This document shows, piece after piece, positions 42,895 to 51,760 of a stretch of DNA of 64,000 nucleotides (its first letter is position 1; every line of letters begins with the position of its first letter). A model generated the notes under the pieces. That model was not told where the DNA came from. It did not search any database and saw only the letters and a program-made list of their open reading frames with translations. A program made the translations under genes and the position numbers. The DNA is from DASVUS01 sp036388675 (GTDB lineage Bacteria > Armatimonadota > Abditibacteriia > Abditibacteriales > Abditibacteriaceae). The stretch is from the NCBI GenBank assembly GCA_036388675.1, contig DASVRI010000005.1, positions 124,001 through 188,000 of the forward strand, read 5' to 3'.

Positions 42895-45800
42895 TTACGG
42901 CACGGTGATGGTGAGCTTGAAGCGCAGCGGCTCATCGTTGAAGCCGCGCTGCGGATCACTGCGCGAGCCCGCTTCTGCCGCCGGCTTGTTGGCCGAAGCC
43001 TGGTCGTCCACGGTCAGGGTGATGGTGTAAGTGCCCGCGGTATTGGGCGCCACCCACACTACACCCTGTCCCTTGTTGACGCCGTTCTTGAAGCTGCCGC
43101 CACTGGCGCTCCACGTATAGGAGCAGGGGTCGGAGTAGCTGCCGTTGATGGTGTTGCCGTTGACCGTCACGGCGCGGCCATCCCAGTCCATGGCCAGGTA
43201 GCTGCTCAGACGCCCCTCCAGGCCTTTGCCCAGCGTCGCGCCGGCTCCGGGATAGCGGATGCCGCCACAGGCGATGTCGGTGCCGACGCTCCACGCAATG
43301 CTGGGGATCGGCATGGTCACACTACCCACCGGCCCTGCGGTGCTGCCTCCGGGTCCCACGGCGAGGTAGCGGAAGTCGTAGCTTTGCCCGCTGTCCAAGC
43401 CGTTGATCTCGGTGGCGGCCCCGGCAGCCAGGTCTTTGGCGACTTCCCAGTAATCCGCTACGGGCTGCGAGCTAATCTTGGCCTGCAGCTTGAGGGAGTA
43501 GGCGCCCCCCGGTATAGGCGGAGCCAGCACGGTTACGCTGTCCACACCCAGATCGCGGAACTCCGGTGCTTCCGGCGCCAGGGGCGCACCGGTTGCTGTG
43601 GCAACCCCGCTCTCTGCACCGGGCGTGCTGCCCCCCGCTCCCACCGCCACACAGCGAAAGCTGTAGTTGGTGCCCGGCGACAGGCCGGTGACGGCGATGG
43701 CAGTTCCCGCCACCTGGTTGACCGCCACGTCCACAAAGGTGTTGTTATTGTTGTAAGAGACCCGCCGCTGCAGCTTGAGCGAGGTGGCCCGGGCCGGGAA
43801 GGTGTCCGGCAGGGTTGCGGTCAGGGTGGTTTGTGTGATGGCGCTAAAGCTCACTGTGCCCGGCGCATCGGGAGCCGGTTCCGGCGTGGTGACACTGGCC
43901 GCAGTGCCATTGGTCGTGCCGCCCAAGCCCACCGCCACAAAGCGGAAGGTATAGCTTGTCAGCGGTGTAAGTCCGGTGACGAGCACAGGATAAGCGCTGT
44001 ACACGTTGGTAGAGACGATGACATAGGTGCTGTCGTCGGCGCTGCTTAGCTTCTGCTGCAAGTTCAATGAATCGGCATACGGCGGCAGTGTGGGCACGAG
44101 CACTTCGAGGCTGGTTGCCTGCACATGGATGAACTCGGGCGCATCCGGCGCCAGCGGTGCCGGCGGCAGAGTCTGCACCGAGGCAGCGTTGCCCGCTGTG
44201 CTGCCACCGGCGTTGACCGCCACATAGCGGAAGTAGTAGACACCCGAAAAGCCGTAGGTGTTACCGGCATCGGGATGGTTCAGACCACTCACTGTGGTAA
44301 CCGCTCCAGCGGCCAGGTTGGTGGCCACTGTCTCCCACTCCATAGAGTCGTGGTACGATCCCTTTTGCAGGGACAGCGAGGCCGCTCCCTGCGACAGGGC
44401 CGGTGCCGTCACCTGGACGCTGGACAGGGTGATGCCGCTGAAGGTGGGCAGACCCGGCGCAGCGGGCGCGGTCATCACATTGGCTCCCGGGCCGGCTACA
44501 CTGCTGCCGGCGCTGACGGCCAGGCAGCGGAAGGTGTAGGTTTCACCGGGCGTGAGCCCCGTGACGGTGGTCGACTGACCGCCGTAGTAAATACCCGTTG
44601 CCACATCGACATAGGTGCTGTCGGCGGCACCGCCCAGCTTCTGTTGCAGTGTCAGCGTGTCGGCGCCGGACGGCTTGGCCGGCATGATCACATCCAACTG
44701 AGTGGACATGATGTTGCGAAAGCGTGGTGCGCCGGGAGCCGTGGCATTGCTGCTGCTTGTGTTCATGGAGCCGCTGGGGCCAGGTGTGGAGCCGCTGGAA
44801 CTGACCGAAACGTAGCGAAACAAGTATGCGGTGGACGGCTCCAGCCCCGTCACGTCGGTGTATTGCCCGGCGGCAATGCCGCTGGCGATGGTGACGTAAT
44901 CTTCGTCGCCTCCATTGGCATAGCGCTTTTGCAGGGACAGCGAGGCGGCACCGGTCGGCAGCGGCGGTGGCGGGGCCGTGACGCGCACACCAGTGGACGT
45001 GATGTTGCTGAAGGTCGGAGCGCCCGGAGGAGCGGGTGCCGTCGTGACTTCGGCTCCGAGACCCGGTGTGCTGCCACCCAGCCCCACCGCAACAAAGCGG
45101 AAGGAGTAGGCTGTGGCCGCACTGAGACCCGTTACGGTGACGCTGCTCGAACTGCCGAGGCCGGTCTGCACATCGGTGTACAATGTGGCCGCATCACTGG
45201 CCAGCTTCTTCTGCAGCGTGAACGAGGTGGCGTAGGCGGGCAGGCTCGGCGGCACGACGGTCACTTGATTGTAAGTGACGTTGCGAAACGTCGGGGCTGC
45301 GGGAGCCGCGGGTGCCGGCGGCAGGGTGGTGACCCAGTTGGTGTAGCCCGGTGTATTGCCGCCATCGCCCACCGCCACATAGCGGAAGTAGTAGGTGGTG
45401 AGCGGATTGAGCCCGCTGACCTCGGTGTGCGCTCCACCGGCCAGCCCGCTCGCCACGTTCACAAACGCCGCCCCGCCACCAATGTACTCGGTGCCTATCT
45501 GGCGCTGCAGGGTCAGTGAGTTGGCGTTCCAGGGCAACGGTGGGGCCGTGACGCGCACATTGGTAGAGGTAATGTTGCTGAAGGTCGGCTGTCCCGGTGC
45601 ATCAGGCGGCAGTTCGCCGGGGGTGACACTGACGGTATTGGAGTTGGCGCTGTAGCCCCCGGCGTTCCAGGCGCGTACATAATACTGGTAGGGTGTGCCG
45701 TTGGTCAGCCCGGTGTCGGTATAGGTGGTGGTCGGCGCATCCACTGTAGCGCGCAGGGCGAAGGCAGCACTGTTGACGGAGCGCCACACCTCATATTTGG

Positions 45801-47847
45801 TGGCGCGTGCACTGGCGGTCCAGGAAAGCCGCACTTTCTGGTAGCCCAGCGTGGCGGACAAGGTCAGGGCCGAGGCGGGTGGCTCCTGCGGCGTGGCCGA
45901 CGCTTCGTTGGACAAGCCGCTTTGGCCCGCAGCCAGTTGAGCCGACACCACATAATAGTAGGTGCGCCCGTTGGTCAGCCCGGTGTCGGTGTAGGATGTT
46001 GCCGTGGGAGTTGCGATGTCGGTGTATGGCCCACCCGGTATCAGCGAGCGCTTGACATGGTATTGGGTAGCGCCCGAGACGGCACTCCAGGAAAGGGTGA
46101 CCTGGGCATCACCGGGAACGGCCAACAGATTCGCCGGCCCGGATCCGGGTGCCGGAGTTGAAGCCGTGGCGCTGGCTTCATTGGACGGCGCACCTTCTAC
46201 CACGGCGTTGACGGCAGTGACGATGTAGTAGTAGGTGTTACCGGTAGTCACACCCGTGTCGATATGGTTTGTGCTCGGGCTGTTGACCGTAGCGATCTGC
46301 GTATAGGGACCGCCACTTACCGTGGCTCGCTTGACGCGATACTGCACGGCACCGGCACTGGCGCCCCAGGAGAGGGCGATCTGCCCGTTGCTGCCCACAG
46401 CGATCAGGTTCACGGGAGCCGGCGGGCCTTGCACAATGTTGACCGAGACAGTGGCCGTAGCCAGACCGCCTTTGCCATCGCTGGCCGTATAGGTGAAGCT
46501 GTCGGCACCCGTAGCATTGGGCTGGGACAGGTATTTGACCGTTGCATTGGCATTGATCGAGACGGCCCCCTTGCTGCCCTGCGTCACGGAGAGAACCAAA
46601 AGCGTATCGTTGTCTTCATCCGTGTCATTGCCCAGCACGTCGATAGCCGTGGCCACTCCGGCGGCGACGCTTACCGTATCAGCCACAGCCACCGGGGCGT
46701 GGTTGGTTGGAACTGGTGTTGGTGTTGCTGCGGGGAGCGGCGTGGGTGTAGGGCCAGACGATGGTGTAGGAGTCGGTGTGGGTGCAACAGAGCCGGTGTA
46801 GAGCTGTGATTGCGGGATGAACTGCTTGGAAGTCGAAGCGCTGCTCCAGCGTAGCTCGGCAACAGCATCAATTATGTTGTCGTAGTATTCCAGCTTGATG
46901 TCATACTTCTGACCCGCTGTCAGGGCAATGGTGCCTGAGTACTCAATCGCACCGTGATCGCTCCACTGGTCAATGATCAACTGCCCGTTGACCCACAGCC
47001 GGGCACCGTCATCTGTCCTGGCGTAGAAGGTGTAAGTCTCGCTGTATTGCGCCTGCACCTGTCCTGTCCAGCGTGCACTCCAGGTATCAGAGCTGATCTG
47101 AGTTGCGGGAGAGCCGTTGCCCCAGTTGAAGTTGATCTGCGGGTCTACGCGTGTTACGGTCGTGCCGCTCAGATCGATGTTGTCGAAGTAGGTCGCTGCC
47201 AGGCCGTCGCCATTGCCGGTGGGAGGAGAGGTTTGTGCCCAGACCAGCAGACAGGGCACAAAGAACACACAGGCTAAGAGTGCGGCCAGTGCCAGACGCC
47301 GCAGTGCCAGGCGCCGCAGCGGCGTAAAAACCGGAGCCGCTACAGAAGCTGCAGTCTCTAGAGAAACTGTAGAGAGTGCAGCTTCTGTAGCCGACACGGA
47401 GAGTGTCCGTGGCTCAGCAGCCCTGACCACACTTGCCTGCACTGCCAGCGCCGAGCTTACCGGAGCCGAGCATACAGGCGCTTGCACATCTGAATCTTCA
47501 GCAGAGGAACAGTCCAGGTGAGCACACCGGGCACCCGCCGCAGAAATATCAGGGGCAATAGAAAGATTAGTCGTCTGAGAACTGGCGTCAGGGCTGCCGG
47601 AGGTGGAGCCTTGAAGGCTGAGGGAGGTGGAGTCTTGGCAGCCAGCAGCGGATCGCGGGCTATGCCGGCTATGCGGCAGTGAGGACGAGAGAGACAATAC
47701 AGACGATGGAGACAGAGAGGACGGCTCAGGAACATTCTCACGAGGAGCATTCCCAAGAGTGCCCTCAACAGGAGTGTTCCCAAGTAGATGAGTCCTGCGC
47801 CATGCGTTCAGTCGTCGGGTGATGTCTCGAACAAGTGCTTTCATCAT
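42895..47847 (-). CDS. Secreted PA14/FN3 surface protein of module 2
   Basis: 1650 aa. About 180 Ser/Ala-rich residues precede the hydrophobic signal (LALAALLACVFFVPCLLVWA); no Met occurs in between, so the extension seems real. Then come a PA14 domain (GLAATYFDNIDLSGTTVTRV, YSETYTFYARTDDGARLWVN), a Thr-Pro linker, a cadherin-like domain (VAVADTVSVAAGVATAIDVL), about eleven FN3-type domains and the C-terminal Ig-like domain shared with the 825-aa protein (CGGIRYPGAG, DPCSYTWSASGG, GTYTITLTVDD). PA14 domains bind carbohydrate, so an adhesive role is likely. The RHS toxin gene follows after 103 bases. A paired CRP operator lies 445 bases upstream. Confidence 0.8.
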   Translation of the reverse strand: MMKALVRDITRRLNAWRRTHLLGNTPVEGTLGNAPRENVPEPSSLSPSSVLSLSSSLPHSRHSPRSAAGCQDSTSLSLQGSTSGSPDASSQTTNLSIAPDISAAGARCAHLDCSSAEDSDVQAPVCSAPVSSALAVQASVVRAAEPRTLSVSATEAALSTVSLETAASVAAPVFTPLRRLALRRLALAALLACVFFVPCLLVWAQTSPPTGNGDGLAATYFDNIDLSGTTVTRVDPQINFNWGNGSPATQISSDTWSARWTGQVQAQYSETYTFYARTDDGARLWVNGQLIIDQWSDHGAIEYSGTIALTAGQKYDIKLEYYDNIIDAVAELRWSSASTSKQFIPQSQLYTGSVAPTPTPTPSSGPTPTPLPAATPTPVPTNHAPVAVADTVSVAAGVATAIDVLGNDTDEDNDTLLVLSVTQGSKGAVSINANATVKYLSQPNATGADSFTYTASDGKGGLATATVSVNIVQGPPAPVNLIAVGSNGQIALSWGASAGAVQYRVKRATVSGGPYTQIATVNSPSTNHIDTGVTTGNTYYYIVTAVNAVVEGAPSNEASATASTPAPGSGPANLLAVPGDAQVTLSWSAVSGATQYHVKRSLIPGGPYTDIATPTATSYTDTGLTNGRTYYYVVSAQLAAGQSGLSNEASATPQEPPASALTLSATLGYQKVRLSWTASARATKYEVWRSVNSAAFALRATVDAPTTTYTDTGLTNGTPYQYYVRAWNAGGYSANSNTVSVTPGELPPDAPGQPTFSNITSTNVRVTAPPLPWNANSLTLQRQIGTEYIGGGAAFVNVASGLAGGAHTEVSGLNPLTTYYFRYVAVGDGGNTPGYTNWVTTLPPAPAAPAAPTFRNVTYNQVTVVPPSLPAYATSFTLQKKLASDAATLYTDVQTGLGSSSSVTVTGLSAATAYSFRFVAVGLGGSTPGLGAEVTTAPAPPGAPTFSNITSTGVRVTAPPPPLPTGAASLSLQKRYANGGDEDYVTIASGIAAGQYTDVTGLEPSTAYLFRYVSVSSSGSTPGPSGSMNTSSSNATAPGAPRFRNIMSTQLDVIMPAKPSGADTLTLQQKLGGAADSTYVDVATGIYYGGQSTTVTGLTPGETYTFRCLAVSAGSSVAGPGANVMTAPAAPGLPTFSGITLSSVQVTAPALSQGAASLSLQKGSYHDSMEWETVATNLAAGAVTTVSGLNHPDAGNTYGFSGVYYFRYVAVNAGGSTAGNAASVQTLPPAPLAPDAPEFIHVQATSLEVLVPTLPPYADSLNLQQKLSSADDSTYVIVSTNVYSAYPVLVTGLTPLTSYTFRFVAVGLGGTTNGTAASVTTPEPAPDAPGTVSFSAITQTTLTATLPDTFPARATSLKLQRRVSYNNNNTFVDVAVNQVAGTAIAVTGLSPGTNYSFRCVAVGAGGSTPGAESGVATATGAPLAPEAPEFRDLGVDSVTVLAPPIPGGAYSLKLQAKISSQPVADYWEVAKDLAAGAATEINGLDSGQSYDFRYLAVGPGGSTAGPVGSVTMPIPSIAWSVGTDIACGGIRYPGAGATLGKGLEGRLSSYLAMDWDGRAVTVNGNTINGSYSDPCSYTWSASGGSFKNGVNKGQGVVWVAPNTAGTYTITLTVDDQASANKPAAEAGSRSDPQRGFNDEPLRFKLTITVP

Positions 47848-48265
47848 AAGTTCCCTACTCCGATCTAATCACCGCCTAAACCTACTCACGACTTCGACTC
47901 TCTCAGCGACTTCGACTACGACTTCTGCTTGCCCCGGCAGCGAATCGCTCCAGCAACGGGCTGCCTTGGCAACGGACTGTTTCTGCTACAGATTCGGCTA
48001 GTTACCAACTGAGCCATCAAGGACAACTCGGCAACTCAAGGCTGTTGAGTCAAAACCGTTGCCCCGACACTGTTGACCCAAGACAGTCCTTAGCCCACAG
48101 CAAGCTCAAACGAAAAGCAATTACCAAGAACCGGATGATGGTTCATGCAGTTGCAACTCAGGTGGAACAAACCAAAAGAGGGCACGGCTTGAGAAGGAGC
48201 AGAATGGCTTTGACGATGGCTCGGGGCAATGGCTTGAGAAGACCAATGAGCCGTTACGTACAGTT

Positions 48266-48332
48266 ATTATGGTTAGGATTGAGGCACGACAAGTGTGAAG
48301 TTATTCACTCGCAGCAGGTGAATTTATTCACA
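48266..48332 (-). promoter_or_regulatory. Paired CRP-type operators and class II promoter of module 2
   Basis: TGTGAAGTTATTCACT (48294-48309) and GGTGAATTTATTCACA (48317-48332), centres 23 bp apart. On the minus strand CATAAT (48271-48266) begins 30.5 bp from the proximal centre. Order, spacing and the bases inside each site match the pair at 33542-33580, so both toxin modules appear to be controlled by the same regulator. Confidence 0.7.
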
Positions 48333-48411
48333 CCGCTAAGCAACGAGGGAGGCTTCATATTCAGGTAGTCTTCGCACTCGTGTGGTCTTGATTCCAGTGT
48401 CGGGCCTTACT

Positions 48412-48513
48412 GAAAAGGGCAGTGGCTAACCAGACTTAAAACAAAGTGACAAACCGAAGCAGTGGCACTCACATGCAGTGGCACTCACACGTGTGAGTGC
48501 CACTGCCCTTTTC
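48412..48513 (-). terminator. Nested inverted repeats downstream of crp-like gene
   Basis: A perfect 32-base palindrome (48475-48506, arms GCAGTGGCACTCACAC) is preceded by a second copy of one arm (48459-48474). An outer 15-bp inverted repeat (GAAAAGGGCAGTGGC at 48412-48426 with 48499-48513) overlaps it. Two mutually exclusive structures can form; on the minus strand the outer one ends in CCCTTTTC. Terminator or attenuator-like. Confidence 0.5.
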
Positions 48514-48742
48514 GTAGGCGCCTATCCCAGGCCTTCCTGCATTGCAGCTCGTCTGCCTTGCCAGCATCTGCTTTTCCGTGCGCCTGCCTTAACAGTTCCC
48601 ACATAAAACTACTTCTGCTGGCAGCCGCTCCACAGGCGAAATCTCATACGGAGAATCTCACCGAGAGATTTGCAAACGCGTCAGCCCCGTAGGAGACATA
48701 ACAGGTGATCCGACGCACTGGCTCACCACTACCGCTTACTGG

Positions 48743-49606
48743 TTAAGCGACCTGGCGCTGAGTCTGAACCGACACCGAGGGCGCTAAGTGAGATTTGGGA
48801 GAAGCGACATGCCGGCAATGTGACATGAGTGCCGGGAGGTTGTGAACTGTAATGCAGCCGGGCGAGGAAAACGAGATGTAGCCCTGCCGCTTGTAGTAGC
48901 ACAGCGACTTATTTACCCATTCGCGTGATGCGCCGACCAGAAGCGCCAAATCGCTTTGGGTGAGACGCAGCGGAATCACGATGTCTTGGGCCACCACTCT
49001 GCCTTGACTGCCTTGACGACTGCCTGAAGCGCTCGTCTGCGCATTGTCGGAAGAAAGACTTCGAATGCGACCATGATGCTGCGCAAAGTTCACCAGATGG
49101 TAGGCAATGCGCCCATTGACATCCAAGGTTGCCAACACCTCGGCCTGCTCGTAAACACGCCGCAAGCGCCGTGTGATGAGGCTCATCGTATTGATGTTTA
49201 AGCACGGTATGCTTTCCAGGCATGACACAAAGGACGCAGCCGTCATGGCCAAGCAGCCGGTTTTCTCCAGCGCACGCACGCTAGCCGAGTGTGGCAGCCT
49301 GTCGATGGCGCTGAGATCCCCCACAACTTCCCCGCGCCCTAGCAGTGCAAAGAGAACCTCGTCTTCATCGCTGCGTCGCACGTAAACCTTGACGCTGCCC
49401 TGCACCAGAACATACACCATGCCGCTGCGCTCACCCCAGGTGAGCAGGTCATGTCCGGTAGCGAAGGTCTTGTAGCGGGTCAAGCTCTGCAAAGTTCGCT
49501 GTTGGGCACTGGAGAGACCTTGGAAGAGTTCGATGCCGTTACGACCGAAAATATGGTCTTCGGCAACCTGAGAATCAGCAACCTGAGCATTGGTCGAGTT
49601 GGACAT
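48743..49606 (-). CDS. CRP/FNR-family transcription regulator
   Basis: 287 aa with a cyclic-nucleotide-binding fold (ELFQGLSSAQQRTLQSL ... VYVLVQGSVKVYV, GEVVGDLSAIDRLPHSASV) and a winged helix: LTQSDLALLVGASREWVNKS. The recognition helix keeps Arg-Glu of CRP (R180, E181) with Lys for R185, fitting TGTGA sites. In the cAMP pocket the usual Glu and Arg appear as Asp and His (GDL and PHSAS), so the ligand may not be cAMP. There is no FNR-type cysteine cluster. I chose the ATG at 49606 with AAAGGA upstream; the frame is open 22 codons further but includes an operator-like palindrome. It is the probable regulator of the TGTGA sites in this window. Confidence 0.8.
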   Translation of the reverse strand: MSNSTNAQVADSQVAEDHIFGRNGIELFQGLSSAQQRTLQSLTRYKTFATGHDLLTWGERSGMVYVLVQGSVKVYVRRSDEDEVLFALLGRGEVVGDLSAIDRLPHSASVRALEKTGCLAMTAASFVSCLESIPCLNINTMSLITRRLRRVYEQAEVLATLDVNGRIAYHLVNFAQHHGRIRSLSSDNAQTSASGSRQGSQGRVVAQDIVIPLRLTQSDLALLVGASREWVNKSLCYYKRQGYISFSSPGCITVHNLPALMSHCRHVASPKSHLAPSVSVQTQRQVA

Positions 49607-49646
49607 AAGTAAGTTCCTTTGATCATAGAGATTCTTAGAAAGCGTC

Positions 49647-49682
49647 CACGAATAAGATTCGTGTGAGGACATCTCATTCGTG
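49647..49682 (-). promoter_or_regulatory. CACGAAT/ATTCGTG repeats upstream of crp-like gene
   Basis: CACGAATAAGATTCGTG (49647-49663) is a perfect 7-bp inverted repeat with a 3-base spacer, 41 bases before the chosen start codon. A third ATTCGTG lies at 49676-49682, 19 bases on. It does not resemble the TGTGA sites, so another regulator may control this gene. Confidence 0.4.
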
Positions 49683-49772
49683 AGAAATCCGCTTCATAGT
49701 GGCGGAGAAATATCTCTACATGATTAAAGCCAAACAACGTTCTAGCTCTGGGTCACATTCAATGAGCTTTCT

Positions 49773-50066
49773 CTAAAAACGCCTAACGAACCTGGGTTGA
49801 GCATGACAGATCAAGCAGACCTGCAACTTCACCAAAGCCTCATAGACAAAGTCATGGCGGTCATAGCGCACACGCAAGCGGCGCGCATTGTGCAGCCAAC
49901 CGATCTGCGCTCGACCGGCCAACGCTCTTTGCCCAGGCCACTGCCGTGCGGCGTGCCACGTCGTGCCAGGCGCGGTGTGATGCCGCGTCGTCGCAAAGCA
50001 TCGCGGTGCGGCTGCGAATCGCAAGCACGGTCGCCCAGAAGCTTATTGGGACGACGGCGCGGGCGG
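49773..50066 (-). pseudogene. IS5-family transposase C-terminal remnant
   Basis: On the minus strand the sequence reads KLLGDRACDSQPHRDALRRR then RRGTPHGSGLGKERWPVER and, after a one-base frame change near 49915, IGWLHNARRLRVRYDRHDF and YEALVKLQVCLIC. These are the second Asp region and the Glu-containing block of IS5-type DDE transposases. The first half of the gene is missing. It lies between the crp-like gene and an H-X9-DG-like gene and shows past IS activity. Confidence 0.7.
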
Positions 50067-50149
50067 CCTCAGCCTTGATGTGGGAGGTGAATGTGTGACG
50101 TAAATGTGTGAGATGGATGCGTGACATGGATACGGGCAGAGCGTGTGTG

Positions 50150-51664
50150 CTAGTCAAGTTTGTAAGCTTGTGTCAGCGTATCAAACGTTGGCTGCCATGC
50201 TTTGAAATCAGCAGCGGGAGCAGTACAGACTACCACATAACTTTCCCAAGGACGAGAGATGCCTAAATACAGCTTGCGCAGCTTCGGCCCGTCCGGCTTC
50301 TGCAGATCGAACTCCCAGTCGCTCGCCGCTTCACCACCTAGAGTGGCTTCACCCTTGCGGATGCGCTTGTAGCTCTTGCCATAACGTTCTTTGAGGTCGC
50401 TTTCCATGCCACTCCAATCGATGGTAGATTGTGTCTCCTCCTCCGTGCGCTCTCCCCGCTCCACCAGAACATAAATGTGTGGAGAAGCGGAGCGAAAGAA
50501 TGTATTGCGGTAACGCCCTTCGGTGCTCGTCTGCACCGTCCATCCCGTTGGATAGGATAATGAGAAGCCCCAGTCGCTGCTGTGCTCACTCCACGAGCCA
50601 CTTTGCACCTGCAACTCTTTTTGTGAGCGCAGGCTCTGTTCGGCATTCAAGACTTGCTCGAAGCTCAAGTCCCCGGCGCGTTTCCACAGCCCGGCGAGGC
50701 GCCAACCCAACTTCTCCAGATCACTGCTGATTACGCTACTGCTTGCACTATTAATGGCACTGCCATTACGGGTATTTTGTTTCCACAGTCCCAACAACTC
50801 CGCTGTGCCGGATCGCACTTTCTTTGGATTCTGCTGCAGCACCTGCAAAGCAGCGGTTTTATCTCTCGCCTGCAGATGTCCGATCACTTTACCCAGAGCG
50901 CTATTACGGGAAGAGAGTCGCTCGGTTGCGGTGTGGAAGAGCAGTGCTCCACCCCAGGTGCTGGCCTGGCTCAGCCACCCGGTCGATGAGGTCGAGCCGG
51001 CGTGCCCATCGGCATACAGAACAGCGGCCCGATAGTTGTGCCGGAATGCGAGATTGGCCGGTGTGTTTTCCTCTTCTTTAGTTTGCTTGGGCCAGGAGGC
51101 AAAAGGCGGCAGCAGCGAGACATCATGACGATCTGCCCTGTCCGCGAGTAGCAAGGTGCCCGCTGCATCAGTCACCGCATCCCGCTTCCTGCCGGCCAGC
51201 ACGGGACTCAGGCCATAACTGCTGATGGTGTCGGTCTGGTTCCAGCTCGTGTCGCTGACAGGGCACAGCAGGTTATCTCGGTCTATGCCCTGCCCGAGCA
51301 ATGATACCCAGGTCGCACGACTTCCCTGTTTGGTTTGGTAGTCAAGCGGCGGGAAGCGGCCATCATGATCGCCGGAGTATTGTGCCAGCGCCTGCGCTAC
51401 GCTCTGCAAGTGCGACAGGCAAGTCTCGGCCTTGCCAGCGACCGTGAAGGGATGAACGACAGACGAAGTGGCTGCTACCACAGGCGGGCCGACCAGCTTG
51501 AGAAATCCGACACCAATGCAGAGGGTGCCCAGCGAGAGCAGCCCCTTATTAAGACGCGGCAAATCTTCAATGAAGAGCCACCACGGGCTATCTCTCCAAG
51601 ACTGATTACTGTCGGAATTGTGATAACTCTGATGCACGGAGTTCTGATTGCCGCCTCGGTTCAT
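50150..51664 (-). CDS. Membrane-anchored H-X9-DG-like protein with PsbP/DcrB-like tail
   Basis: 504 aa. One hydrophobic segment near residues 38-65 (LLSLGTLCIGVGFLKLVGP). The middle part resembles prepilin-associated H-X9-DG proteins of Armatimonadota and Planctomycetota: CLSHLQSVAQALAQYSGDHD, LLCPVSDTSW and FRHNYRAAVLYADGHAG. The C-terminal 150 residues (SYPTGWTVQTSTEGRY ... DPQK-like) look like a PsbP/DcrB-type fold. It lacks the usual N-terminal prepilin cleavage motif. GGAG lies 13 bases before the ATG. Role unknown; perhaps a surface or pseudopilus protein. It is downstream of the conjugation-type genes on the same strand. Confidence 0.6.
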   Translation of the reverse strand: MNRGGNQNSVHQSYHNSDSNQSWRDSPWWLFIEDLPRLNKGLLSLGTLCIGVGFLKLVGPPVVAATSSVVHPFTVAGKAETCLSHLQSVAQALAQYSGDHDGRFPPLDYQTKQGSRATWVSLLGQGIDRDNLLCPVSDTSWNQTDTISSYGLSPVLAGRKRDAVTDAAGTLLLADRADRHDVSLLPPFASWPKQTKEEENTPANLAFRHNYRAAVLYADGHAGSTSSTGWLSQASTWGGALLFHTATERLSSRNSALGKVIGHLQARDKTAALQVLQQNPKKVRSGTAELLGLWKQNTRNGSAINSASSSVISSDLEKLGWRLAGLWKRAGDLSFEQVLNAEQSLRSQKELQVQSGSWSEHSSDWGFSLSYPTGWTVQTSTEGRYRNTFFRSASPHIYVLVERGERTEEETQSTIDWSGMESDLKERYGKSYKRIRKGEATLGGEAASDWEFDLQKPDGPKLRKLYLGISRPWESYVVVCTAPAADFKAWQPTFDTLTQAYKLD

Positions 51665-51760
51665 GGTTAATTCTCCACTCCATCTGTTGTCTTATTCATT
51701 CTTGAAGTTGTTCAGCCGTTGTCGTGATATAGGTCTTGTTTGAGTTAGGTTTTCTCTAAA

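Larger units (their letters stand above)
47848..48742. other. Control region of module 2 and end of crp-like transcript
   Basis: About 900 bases without a convincing gene. It contains the paired CRP-type operator (48266-48332) and a nested inverted-repeat structure (48412-48513), both listed separately. The predicted leader of the FN3 gene is about 410 bases and includes clustered CGACTTCGACT words near 47,890-47,920, possibly coding remnants or structure. Confidence 0.45.

Noticed and set aside
42739..45519. Long plus-strand frames (436 and 464 codons) opposite the PA14/FN3 gene
   Set aside because: Antisense shadows of GC-rich FN3 repeats without ribosome sites.
49797..50078. Plus-strand frame of 93 codons
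   Set aside because: It is the antisense of an IS5 transposase remnant; Arg/Pro-rich composition is typical of a shadow frame.
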